64,000 nucleotides of DNA from Zanthoxylum bungeanum. Its lineage: Eukaryota > Streptophyta > Magnoliopsida > Sapindales > Rutaceae. How positions within the stretch are numbered: position 1 is the first letter of the stretch; each line of letters opens with the position of its first letter. The notes under the pieces were generated by a model that was not told the DNA's origin, did no database searches, and saw only the letters and a program-made list of their open reading frames with translations. Position numbers and translations under genes: made by a program. This document shows positions 20,596 to 32,815 of this stretch, in pieces. The stretch is taken from contig SKCR01007816.1 in NCBI GenBank assembly GCA_019454045.1, positions 434,001-498,000 of the forward strand. The letters are read 5' to 3'.

Positions 20596-22659
20596 TGTTG
20601 GGTTTCTACGGTCCCGAGGATCGATTTAAAGCAATGAAACATATGTGTGAATACATCAAAGAAGTTTCAGAATACTTACATTGATCGGTTGAGCGATGCG
20701 ACGAAGAACAAAACTTTTTATGCCCTTTGAAGCTCCTTGAACTCTTGGCAAACTGCTCCATTTTGCTCTTCCAAATTCGGCCATGGATGATCTCAAGCTT
20801 CAAGCTTTGTGATGTGTATTCCATGCTTACGGGTGTGGTTCCCTATCACCTTCGCAAGACTCTAAAGTGTGTGCTAGCACTCTTGATTTTGCAACAAAAT
20901 CGTCATCTTACTTCTCTTTGTTCTCGGCTTTGTGCCAAAACATTGAAGAAGAAATTGGCCCTAGGCCGAATAGATGAAGAGAGAAAGAAGGCCACCTTGG
21001 CCGAATTCCATTGAATGAGAGAGATAATGAATTGTTTTGTTTTTTGTATATTTAATACACAAAACCAAAAAGTCAAATACCAAATATTAAACAAATGGTA
21101 AATGTCTTTCAAGCTTTCAAAAGCTTTTCCAACAACTCCCATCTACTATTCACATCACACAAGACTAGACATCGCATCACTCAAAGTGACAAGTGATTTG
21201 ACGCTTGATGCGACTAGTGATTTGACGCTTGATGTAACTTGCGGGCCGCACTTGAATTCGAAATACGAGTGCGCTCGCAAACACTCCCGGGCTCGGGTTT
21301 GCTAATTCCAAATTAACGAATTTTCCGTTGCGACGAAATTAAATCTAATTTAATTAAATAACTTTGCCTAGCAAAATTACTATTCACATCGCTAACGAAT
21401 TAATTCTAAATTAACTCGTTCGCCGGAATTAAAATCTAATTTTAATTCCGCGTCGAAATCCAATTTCGTATAATATATCGAATATATTATTTTATCGATT
21501 AATTCCAAATTAATCGTTCTCTCTCTTAAATGATATTTTATCCCAGATAAAATATCTCCGTAATTAATCCCAGATTAATTTTCTCTCTCATCTAATTAAT
21601 CCCAGATTAATAAAGTGCGAGTCATATGTCATCGGTGAATCTTTGGGAAGCGACCCATGAGATCCCCGAATATGTTGGCAGTAAATCCGGTTGTCGGACT
21701 ATCCGAACACGTAAGTACCTAGTACTACGTTTATACCGATTTACAAGACAAGGTTGTCTTCTAGCAAAGCGCCATGCCTACCCAATTCTCCAGAAATATC
21801 CTTACAGGAATATGTGATCTATATCAGGCGTAGTATACGTAGTATTGCGTATTTCGATCCAGTATCGGATGTCACGTGCAAGGCCTGGGGCTGGAATTGT
21901 GTTTGCCTCGTACGAAGCACATATCGGATCTCTGGTAACTAGTCTCTATAATCGGATAAACATGACCTAGTCATAATATCCCGATAGCTGCATCATATAA
22001 GAGAACAAGTTACGTATCCTACGTGATCATCATATCCACTATGACTGGAGTGATACTTCCATCTTGACATCACACCCAATACACTACGATTCTCAATATA
22101 CCCAGAAGAGGCGTACACAGAACCTGTTAAAGCCCTGGACGATCAAAACCAAAGTATATTGATTGTCGCAAGTATTAGCGGTGCAAGTCTCAGGTTAAGA
22201 CCAAATACACCTACCCTGATTTGGACTTCCATAGACACATAGTCATACTACCAATGGAATTCCGAGGGGTCTATCCAGAGCGAAGCTGTTTTCCGTACCA
22301 TCGGAGAAACACAACCTCCTACTACACTTGCATGAGTATCCTATACCCAAATATATGAGAACTATGCCGTTATGCCCTCACAACGCGCACAATTGTAATA
22401 CTAGTCTTTTTCGCATTATCGATGTCCAATCTCAATAATACTCTGACTAGGGATATTTAATGATTAAACCTTCGTGGATTGATACTGTCTCATATCATCT
22501 CAATCCAGGAACTAATCATATGGACCTTTCATCATTTATACATCTTGGTGATCTAATCACAAATGATAAAAGAGCAATTTCCTTTGTCACATAGTTAATT
22601 TGTATAACAACACCATGATCTGTAGAAATAGTGACGCTATGGGTCATAACTGTCCAACA
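20596..22659 (-). repeat. Copia C LTR2
   Basis: 2,064 bp. The minus strand begins TGTTGGACAGTTATGACCC and ends GAAACCCAACA. It is preceded by polypurine tract AAGTGGGAGAT (22670-22660) and followed by a primer site. It thus acts as both the 3' LTR of one unit and the 5' LTR of the next. The palindrome array lies at 21297-21581. Confidence 0.9.
21297..21581 (-). repeat. Palindrome array, C LTR2 copy
   Basis: Arms are longer here: GATATTTTATC (11 bp, centre CCA on the plus strand, TGG in LTR sense) and CGGAATTAAAAT (12 bp, centre CTA, TAG in LTR sense). Both pair perfectly. Confidence 0.88.
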
Positions 22660-22670
22660 ATCTCCCACTT

Positions 22671-25600
22671 GGCCTATAGCCAGTCACTCGAGTGTCATAC
22701 GCCCGAACTATGTACGGTTCGCTCAAATTACTGTTCCGAATGAATCAGATGAATAGTTGAAGTATTTATCTGGATCGTTGATGAGACCATTAATTCTTTA
22801 GCTTGTGCTGTAGCCTAGCTCAGCTGCTAACAGAACTACTCCTAATCTGATTAGGATTATTATCGACCCAAATGGCTTCTATTGCTGTCTCAGCTGCAGC
22901 AATAACCCGCTTGTGTTGTTTATTCGGTAACAGTATCTTGCATGGAAGATTTCCAGCCCACTGTTCCGTTATTCAAACTGTATAGTACCGTTGTTACGAC
23001 TTATAGTCGTTATCGGTTAGGAAACTTGCAGCAGTGAACCTAGTCACTTCAAGTTCTCCATCTCCATAGTCTAAGACAACATCCTTAGTTCCTCTAAGAT
23101 ACTAAAGGATGTCCTTAACATCAATCCAGTGACCATCGCATGGATTGGCCCGATTGTGACTCCATATGTTGAAAGCGTATGAGACACCAGGTCGCGTACA
23201 TTTATTTCAATGTACGAGTTCTCGGAGAGTGTTAACAACTTTAAATCTATCCCAGTAGATCTTTATTCCTAGAATAAAGGTTGTTTCTCCCAAGAATTCT
23301 ACAGAGAATTTTCATGAAAGCCAATCTTTCACCGATTGTATTATGGAATATTATTTCCAAGAAATGATATGTCATCATTAGTTAGGACATTCACTGTCAG
23401 TGCGCTCCCACCAACCTCCTTATATACACAAGAATCATTTTCGTTTTGAATCAAATCATACACCATTATGATTACATCAAAACGATAGTTCCAAGAACCC
23501 AATGTTTGCTTCAATCCATACATGGATCGAATAACCCGCAAACCTTGTTTGCTAGTTTTGGTACGATAAAACCGTCAGGATGTTGAAAGCATCCTCCAAA
23601 AGGTTTCCGTTAAGGAAAGCGGTTTTGGCATTTAGCTGCCATATTTCATAAATGAAACATGCAGCATCAGCAAACATTATCCAAATGGATTTACCATGGC
23701 AACATGTAAAAGGTTTCGTCGTAATCGACACAATGTTGATAACGATACCTTTTTGCTACAAGCCTAGCTTAGTACGTTGGTATGTTGCCTTCCACGTATG
23801 TCTTCCTTGAAGACTTATATGGTACCAACATGCACAATGCCTTACGGTAGAACAACTAGTGTCTAAACATAGTTGGTATACATGGAATCCATTTTGGATA
23901 TCGTGGCACTTTGCCATAATATGGAGTCGATACCTTGTATCACTTCCTTATACGTAGTCAGTTCGTATTCCTCAATAAGATTGACATCTTTATGAGGTGA
24001 GATCAGAAACCCATACCTCCCAGGTTGTTTTCTGACTCTCTCTGACCTACGTGGTTCTTGTGTATTCGAAGATTATTGGTATAGTTTCATCCTAGATGAA
24101 CTATATGTGTTCCATTAAGGAATCGGTGACTGGAATAGTATTACTCCGATTTTCATCGAGTTTTACTTTCCTCCCACTTACCACTGCTTATAGGTATTCC
24201 TCTTAGCAAAACCGCATGGTGAGCAACAATTACATTGTTCTCTAGTGAGTTGTATAAGTACTATACTTTTGGTTTCCCTAGGATAACCCACAACTAGGCA
24301 CTTATCCGATTTTGGTTCTTGTTTGGTATCATCCAAACATATGCCTAGCATTCCCAAATCTTCAGGAATGAGAAAACCCGATTTATTTCCTGTTCATATC
24401 TAATATGAAGTCTGTCAAACTGATTTTTATGGAACCTTATTCTAAATAAGTTCTGCACTGTTTAATGCTTATCCGTTGAAGGAAATGGTAGCTCAGAGCG
24501 ACTCATGATTAACCTTATCATGTCCAACAAAATTCGGTTTCTCCGTTCAGACACACCGTCAAACTGACGTGTTTCGGGAGGAGTCCTCATTGAAAGAATA
24601 TTATACTCTTTCAAGTATTTGAGAAACTTATTGCTTAAGTATTTTCATCATGGTCCAATCATGGTGTTTAATACTTTAGCCGATCTATTTGTCTACTTCG
24701 TGTCGAAACTCTAAAAGTTTCCGATTTGTGTTTCTGAAGAAACACACAACCATAATGCAGTGCCACATCCGTGAAGGTCACGAAACATTCATATCCACAT
24801 CTAGCCTAGCTAAACATGGGCCCACTTACTTCACTATGAATAAGGGCTAACAGATCAGTGGCACTTGCACTTTTACCAAGTAAATAGTGTTTTAGGCACT
24901 TTGCCCAATAAACTAGATTCATAGACATTATTTGAATATAATCAAATTTGTCCTAGTATCCATTCTTCAAAAGTGTGGATATACGAGTCTTGTTTAATTG
25001 TGTCCAGACAACAATACCACTTATAAGTCTCAACTGATTAATTCAGTTTGAGCTATTTATTTGTCATATTATATGTTTGAGATTTATTTATATTCAAAAT
25101 ATAAATTCTGTTATTCACATCTAATGTGTTTATCTCAATATCATCTTTATAAAATGAAACACTTTAGTGTTCTAGAATATAAAGGTATATCCGCAACAGA
25201 TTAAACCCTGATATAGAGATAATGTATCTAGTCAAACTAGTTACATTTTAACAGTTTCCTAATTTAAGTACACACCCGAAGGGTAGTTCCTAAACTTAGG
25301 TATCTACGGTTAAAACAGCGACTTTCGTCCCGTTTCTGATTCGTAGATAGATCTCAACTGAAGTCAGTATCCTGCTCATAGCAGATTCTGCACACCAGTA
25401 CATATATATGTACCACACTCAGTATCTAAAATCTAATTTTAATACTAGTAGTGAACATGTTTATGACAACACATATTTGAAGTTAGAGCCTCGCCAGTTC
25501 TTCAATTCGTTCATGTCTGCCTTGTCCAAACGGCAGTCACGCTTCCGCGATCCCGTTTGCCACAATTTAGGCAGACATTTTTGGGATATGTCATTTATCT

Positions 25601-26000
25601 TCCCAGAAGATTATAATGATTTTGCCTTTGCCCTTTTCCACACCCAGAAGCCTTTGGCCAAGCCTTGGCCTTCCGGAATGTCGAAGTAAGATGCGCCTTG
25701 CGCTTCTTGCCATATTGCAATTTGTAACTTCTAAGATCTAAGGATAGATCTATGAAGATCCTTCAATTTCATTTTCATACTATAAGGATCTAATCTTTAG
25801 TTCTGAATAAGAAATTAATGAGTCTATTTGGCAAGCATAATGGATTAAGCACTAAAGTTATCATCACATGAATATTCCAAATATCATGTTCTACTATTTG
25901 CTTAACTCCGTGCTTAGGCTTAATATGTTATTTTATCAAATAAAGTAACTTATTAGTTTCCAGGACCATCCTGAAATTTTATTCCCAATTTGAAAATTAA
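22671..26000 (-). pseudogene. Copia C gag-pol remnant
   Basis: Heavily decayed polyprotein. An RT fragment at 23541-23341 reads RSMYGLKQTLGSWNYRFD (family motif YGLKQAS-W). A nucleocapsid-like Cys/Lys-rich part lies near 25,500-25,600, and the RNase H end is near 22,700-23,200. Many stops and deletions, including most of central gag. It cannot encode working proteins. Confidence 0.8.
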
Positions 26001-26079
26001 AGTCGTTTAAAATATTTTTCACCCAGGATTATGTTTTATACACTAATCTTTCAATTTATCTTGATTCTAATAGTCCAAC

Positions 26080-26300
26080 TATTTAATCAATGATTTAGGT
26101 ACTATTTATTATAATGATTACTATAGTCCAACTATAAAATCAACTATAATTTTAATTGATTAAATTCAATTATATTGATTACTATAATCCAATTATAAAA
26201 TCAACTATAATTAAATTTTTTAATTCAAATATATTGATTACTATAATCTAATTATATAATCAACTATAAATGAAATAGTTTGAATATAGTCCAACTATTT
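26080..26300 (-). repeat. ~63-bp degenerate tandem repeat in copia C
   Basis: Three to four units containing ATTGATTACTATAATCCAAT and ATAAAATCAACTATAATT, located between leader and gag. Elements A and D have only one or two related GTTGGACTAT blocks there. Confidence 0.75.
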
Positions 26301-28459
26301 TAAAACAACAAATAAATATTAGTCCAACTAATATATTAATTTATTTGACGAAATATTTGAAATGAGCGCGTATGGCAAGTAACTAAATGAATATTGCAAA
26401 TTTAATACTTGCCTCCCACTATTTTTCGGCGAGCCTCTAACCCTCTGTGGAGTACTCGGGAAACCTTGTTTCCTAGTGGGCTAGGATCCCGTTAAATAAC
26501 ACACAATATTGACTTTGGCCAACAAATTGTATGATAATTAACTAGGTAGATCTCTAAGATCAATTGGATCTCATCCAATTCTTAGATCCAGTAGGTGGAC
26601 ATCCAAGTCTGAAACATATATCTTATATATGCCAATATATCCAATATATTGCCTAACCTTTTTCCTCTAAATCAACTAAGCCTTGGCTTTGGCACAACAA
26701 ACTTAGTGATCCCAGTTAAGCGGAACCCATTGACCATGGAAAGCTTCGTAATCAATGTCGATGGACAAGAAGTGATCTTGACTTTGGCCAACAAATCACA
26801 ACTTGGACAAGACACCAATATGGAACAAATCTCTCGTGATTCAAACACATCCTCGACGGACAAAGGCCTTGACTTTGGCCAACAAACCAATGCCAGTCTT
26901 GGATCTTGAGTAAGAATCACTCAATGGAAGGAAAAACGCTTAATATTTTGTGAGGGTTTTTCGCGTGCAATTGGCAACCAATTTATTATCTTTGTTAAGG
27001 TCTCATCATCATACACCCTTAAACATGCATTCTAAACACATAATAAGGCGCATATAAATAAATTAATAATGATATGCGGATAGATACTTAACACATTGTT
27101 CCTAGAACAAATCTCTCACTTTCCTCTCTCCCGCTAGCACAAGTATTACTTCTACCCGTTACATAACACTTATAAAGAAACCTCATTTACATTGAGGGGA
27201 ATATGTGAGAAGAGAAATACAAAGAGTAAGGAGGTAATAGGTTGGACACGCAGGTCCAAATAATAAATTCTAAATTTATTACAATAATTTCCAAAATTTC
27301 CCCACCCATCTGATATCCATCCGATATATATTATTCATGCATCGCAACAATGTATTCACACAAGCATGTTATCAATCAATCTAATCCAATTAATTAATCT
27401 TATAATTAATGACCATCCAATGTTCAAACAACAATTTGATTTTGCGTGAGTCAAACTCGTTTTGCGAATAAGTACTCAAAGTACGAATTCTTGAATTAAA
27501 TTAAACTACAACATTAAATCCAATTTAATATGTATTTAATACTAATTCACTATTTAATTCCAAATTAAATATTACACTTTATTAACGAACCTTTACGACT
27601 TAGATTCTAAATATAACTGTTACGAGTCTCAAAGCCCGATTAACATCCAATGTTAATTTAATTTAAAGTCCAATGGGCTTTTAATTAATTTCTTAAGGCA
27701 TGGACTTTTGGTCAACATGGGTCAAACCCAATTACCAAAGTCCAGTTAAGGAATCACCCTTATTTGCCAAAAAACCAATTTAGGCCCATTAGGCCCAATT
27801 AAATATTAAAGGTCCATTAAGTCATAATTGGACTTTATGGATATGGTTTTGGGCCCAATTGGATCCAACCAATTTAGCCTAAACCTATCTTGGTACAACC
27901 AAGCCCAATAAGCCCAATTACAACCTTTGAAAGCCCAATTCCAAATTTGGCCCAAAATAATTAAATTCCAAAATTCCAATTTCACAATTTAATTACTCAA
28001 AGTGTAATGCCATAATTAATCACCCAAATTAACATTTCTAAAACATTAATTTACACAATTAATTATGCTCATTATCATCAAAACATGTCCAACACATTTT
28101 AATTAAAATCAAACCCATTTCATGCTAGTAAGCTTTCGGTATTATGGGGATTTTAATGTCCTATTCGGTTTCAATCCAATTGAATTACAAATCAACATTA
28201 CCCAATCGTTTCAAGTCATCCAATGTTCAACGAAACAAAAAATACCAAGACTTAGGGCACTATATAACTCTCGGCCAAGCCATAGATTTGGGCAAAAATT
28301 GATCCAATCAATATTTCATGAAATTGATCCAATCCAACTTCAATTAAACATCATTCAAGCATACACAATCAATTAATTTAATCAAATCATGCTCAAAATC
28401 AATTTACCCAATTTTAACCCTAAGTTCAAGTTTCATGCTCAATCTCGCTCTGATACCAT
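26301..28459 (-). mobile_element. Copia C first leader
   Basis: Primer site TGGTATCAGAGC at 28458-28447 next to LTR1, then a long untranslated leader parallel to 18837-20595. It has the TTGGCCAAAGTCAAG repeats and a poorly conserved, AT-rich middle. No coding function recognised. Confidence 0.85.
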
Positions 28460-30472
28460 TGTTGGGTTTCTACGGTCCCGATGATCGATTTAAAGCAATG
28501 AAACATATGAATACATTAAAGAAGTTGCGGAATACTTACATTGATCGGTTGAGCGATGCGACGAAGAATAAAACTTTTTATGCCCTTTTGAAGCTCTTTG
28601 AACTCTCGGCAAACTGCTCCATTTTGCTCTTCCAAATTCGGCCATGGATGATCTCAAGCTCCAAGCTTTGTGATGTGTATTCCATGCTTACGGGTGCGGT
28701 TCCCTATCACTTTCGCAAGACTCTAAAGTGTGTGCTAGCACTCTTGATTTTGCAACAAAATCATCATCTTACTTCTCTTTGTTCTCGGCTTTGTGCCAAA
28801 ATATTGAAGAAGAAATTGGCCCTAGGCCGAATAGATGAAGAGAGAAAGAAGGCCACATTGGCCGAATTCTATTGAATGAGAGAGATAATGAATTGTTTTG
28901 TTTTTTGTATATCTAATACACAAAACCAAAAAGTCAAATACCAAATATTAAACAAATGGTAAATGTCTTTCAAGCTTTCAAAAGCTTTTCCAACAACTCT
29001 CATCTACTATTCACATCATACAAGACTAGACATCACATCACTCAAAGTGACAAGTGATTTGACGCTTGATGCGACTAGTGATTTGACGTTTGATGTGACT
29101 TGCGGGCCGCACTTGAATTCGAAATACGAGTGCGCTCGCAAATACTCCCGGACTCGGGTTCGCTAATTCCAAATTAACGAATTTTCCATTGCGAAGAAAT
29201 TAAATCTAATTTAATTAAATAACTTTGCCTAGCAAAATTACTATTCACATCGCTAACGAATTAATTCTAAATTAACTCGTTCGCCGGAATTAAAATCTAA
29301 TTTTAATTCCGCGTCGAAATCCAATTTCGTATAATATATCGAATATATTATTTTATCGATTAATTCCAAATTAATCGTTCTCTCTCTTAAATGATATTTT
29401 ATCCCAGATAAAATATCTCCGTAATTAATCCCAGATTAATAAAGTGTGAGTCATACGTCATCGGTGAATCTTCGGCAAGCGACCCATGAGATCCCCGGAT
29501 ATGTTGGCAGTAAATCCGGTTGTCAAACTATCTGAACACGTAAGTACCTAGTACTATGTTTATACCGATTTATAAGACAATGTTGGCTTCTAGCAAAGCG
29601 CCATGCCTACCCAATTCTCCAGAAATATCCTTACAAGAATATGTGATCTATATCAGGCGTAGTATACGTAGTATTGCATATTTCGATCCAGTATCGGATG
29701 TCACGTGCAAGGCCTGGGGCTGAAATTGTGTCTGCCCCATATGAAGCACATATCTGATATCTGATAACTAGTCTCTATAATCGGATAAACATGACCTAGT
29801 CATAATATCCCGATAGCTGCAGCATATAAGAGAACAAGTTTCGTATCCTACGTGATCATCATCTCCACTATGACTGGAGTGATACTTCCATCTCGACATC
29901 ACACCCAATACACTATGATTCTCAATATACCTAGAAGAGGCATACACAGAACCTGTTAAAGCCCTGGATGACCAAAACCAACGTACATTGATTGTCGCAA
30001 GTATTAGCGATGACCAAATACACCAACCCTGATTCAGACTTTCATAGACACATAGTCATACTACCAATGGAATTCCGAGGGGTCTATCCAGAGAGAAGCT
30101 GTTTTCTGTACCATCGGAAAAACACAAACTCATACTACACTTGCATGAGTATCATATACCCAAATATATGAGAACTATGCCGTTATGCCCTCACAACGCG
30201 CACAATTGTAATACTAGTCTTTTCCGCATTATCGATGTCCAATCTCGATAATACTCTGACTATGGATATTTAATGATTAAACCTTCGTGGATTTATACTG
30301 TCTCATATCATCTTAATCCATGAACTTATCATATGGACCTTTCATCATTTATACATCTTGGTGATCTAATCACAAATGATAAAAGAGCAATTTCCTTGGT
30401 CACATAGTTAATTTGTACAACAACACCATGATTTGTACAAATAGTGACGCTATGGGTCATAACTGTCCAACA
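28460..30472 (-). repeat. Copia C LTR1
   Basis: 2,013 bp, nearly the same as LTR2 with scattered changes and a missing ~25 bp near 30,010. It ends at 30472, where the 5' LTR of A resumes (TAAAGATCAAAG). Palindrome array at ~29160-29445. Confidence 0.9.
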
Positions 30473-30547
30473 TAAAGATCAAAGTTCATCTTCAACAAAA
30501 ATTGGGACCTTGACCGAATCTTGGAGAGCTTCAACAAGGAGAAATTT
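30473..30547 (+). repeat. Copia A 5' LTR, block 2
   Basis: 75 bp matching 48727-48802 of the 3' LTR of A, lying between C and B. It ends with AATTT, the target site duplicated by B. Confidence 0.9.
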
Positions 30548-32800
30548 TGTTGGGATGTATGCCATAGAGCTACATGTGATGTAAACGGTTTCATGTATTT
30601 TGAAATAAAACGATGCATTATTCATTTATCAAATTGTTTGTTTATTTTTCGCATATTATATATCTTCGTAAATACCGTAGATTACTTATGTACCTTCAGA
30701 CTTAGTGTATGAGTGTCATACACCAGAGGATTTAAGTCCGAAGTCAGTAATCTTAAATAGTCCATAGAGAGCAAACAAAGCGGATACTTTGTTTGTGGTT
30801 TATCTATAGTTACGGTCCATTCTATATTTGTATGGCGATCTTAATCCGGATCGTCCATGTAGAGACATGAGAATGGAGGCACCTTGTATGATGTGATCAT
30901 ATAGGACTGGACCCAGTTAGAAATGACATTCTTATAATATCCGTTAAGCAAAGAAAGTCATTTCAATCTTCTTGATGGTCATATATGGATTGATCTTAAT
31001 CCTGAGTGTACTACGAACTCCTGCATGACAGGTTGTGTCCTTTGATTTACAAAGGTGAGGTTAGTGTAGCAGTCCCAACCAATAGCTACATACTTTGAGG
31101 GCACGGTTTGTTTTGTAGCTGGGAACGTTTTACCTAGACATGGAGTTCACTCCTTCTTGCGAGAAGTAGATGAATATCTTTCTTAAGGATTGATTCGGTA
31201 CTTGAACGATTTGAGCGCTCAAGTCTTTCTATTACGAACAGAAAGATTAGTATTCATAATAGTTATGAATAAATCGTTCATTAGAGAATCAATGGTACTT
31301 AAGGTAAAAATAATTAGAGGGGTATAACAGACATTATGACCCGGCTCTAATTACAAGATACTCGTGAAAGATCAATTCGTATGTAATGACTATATCGATG
31401 GACAACGACTTAGTTCGACTTAATATTTCATCTGCGGCAACGAGAGTGCAACTTCGGGTTTTTAGTGGAATAACCCGGAGTTAATAATTCGAAATATCTA
31501 ATTAAGAGCTTTAATATTTCGAGATTATTGGAGCTCGGAACCGTGGGTCCATTTGGTCCCCGGGCTAGCTCGATTTACTATAGCGGATTTAATATAATTG
31601 GATAGTCTAATTATATACTCACAAAAGAATAAATATTATTAATATGATTAATAATATTAATTATGTCACACTTGAAACTATACATTAAAAGTTAATGTAT
31701 GGTATTAATAATTATATGATAATTATTAAATATAAAATATTAAATTATATATATGATATAATTTAATAGGGCTAAGATTGTGATTTCTATATTATGGGTT
31801 TTGGAAACCCTTGATTTAATTTTGGAAGTAATGACTTTCAAAATATTAATCATAATATTGTTACAAAATTAATGAAGAAATAAAGGGCATGGCCGAATTC
31901 CTTGATGTATAAGGAATATCATTTGTTTATTTTGGAAATAAAACTTAATAAAAAATCCTAGCCTTGGCCGAATTCCTTGGTGTATAAGGAATATTATTTG
32001 TTTATTTTGGAAACAAAATTTAATCCAAAAATCCTAGCCTTGGCCGAATTCTACCTTAGGGAGGGGATTGGTTGTTTTGTTTGAGTGAAACAAAATTGAC
32101 CTAAGTATAAAAGGAAAACTTGATTTTCTTTTGAGTAGTGCTCTCATTCCAAACCCTAGCCACCTTCTTCTTCTTCAAAATTCTCTCAAAATTTGAGAAA
32201 CAATTTTGAAGAACAAGAATAAGAAAAATATTATTAGTGTGTGATTTAATCTCTAAAACGTTTAGGGATTTGTTTGTGTGTGTAGCCCACACTACTTTCC
32301 ATTGGTAACGAGATATAGCTCGGAAGATCTTGTGGCGTTGAACAAAACATATTATTCTTTTCATCTCCATCTCATGGCATTGGGACAATTTTACTGCCCA
32401 TTGCCGTGAATCACTTGGTTGATTCGAGACTCAATTTGTTTCGTTTTAATTCGGGTTTTGGGAAACACCTTGGGGACGTTTTGGGGCTGAGTTAGGATTG
32501 TTTTTGAGTGGAAAAATCAGAACTAAAACGCTACATCAGGTCACGCAAATCAGGGGTTGGTTTGGGTGCAGTTCGCGTGTGTAACGTGTGTAAAACAGTC
32601 CAATAATTCACTGCAGTTCGGGGGCTGTTCGGGGACTGTTTCACGCGCATTCCGGGGCTGAGATCTTGTCCGAAACAGAAGCAAAAGTTCAGTATAAGTG
32701 CTGGTTCCATTCGGCTTTAAAGAAGGGAAGACATAAAATTTTTTCAAGGTCGATCCGTGTGCCTAATCGCTTCCGCTGCGCGAGGAAAGCGTTTCCTACA
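30548..32800 (+). repeat. Copia B 5' LTR
   Basis: Differs from the 3' LTR by many transitions, by a ~75-bp tandem duplication (31891-32041) and by lacking a ~48-bp segment present near 40226-40273. It carries several palindromes with 3-nt centres at 31251-31729. Confidence 0.93.
31891..32041 (+). repeat. 75-bp tandem duplication in B 5' LTR
   Basis: Two units each starting GGCCGAATTCCTTG (31891 and 31966). The 3' LTR has only one. Confidence 0.88.
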
Positions 32801-32802
32801 AT

Positions 32803-32815
32803 TGGCATCAAGAGC
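32803..32815 (+). other. Copia B primer-binding site (variant)
   Basis: TGGCATCAAGAGC follows LTR plus AT. It differs from the usual TGGTATCAGAGC by one substitution and an extra A. Confidence 0.65.

Larger units (their letters stand above)
18837..30472 (-). mobile_element. Copia array C: LTR, internal, LTR, partial leader
   Basis: Reading the minus strand: LTR1 (30472-28460), primer site and leader, decayed gag-pol, LTR2 (22659-20596), then a second primer site and leader (20595-18837). The second copy is cut off at 18836. Both leaders are near-identical. C lies inside the 5' LTR of A, which has lost 217 bp at the site (48510-48726 in the 3' LTR has no counterpart). LTR1 abuts TAAAG, a plausible half of the original TSD. 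Confidence 0.85.

Noticed and set aside
28435..28875. 146-aa plus-strand frame
   Set aside because: It lies antisense over the primer site and LTR end of C, and the equivalent frame in LTR2 is broken (20727-21014).
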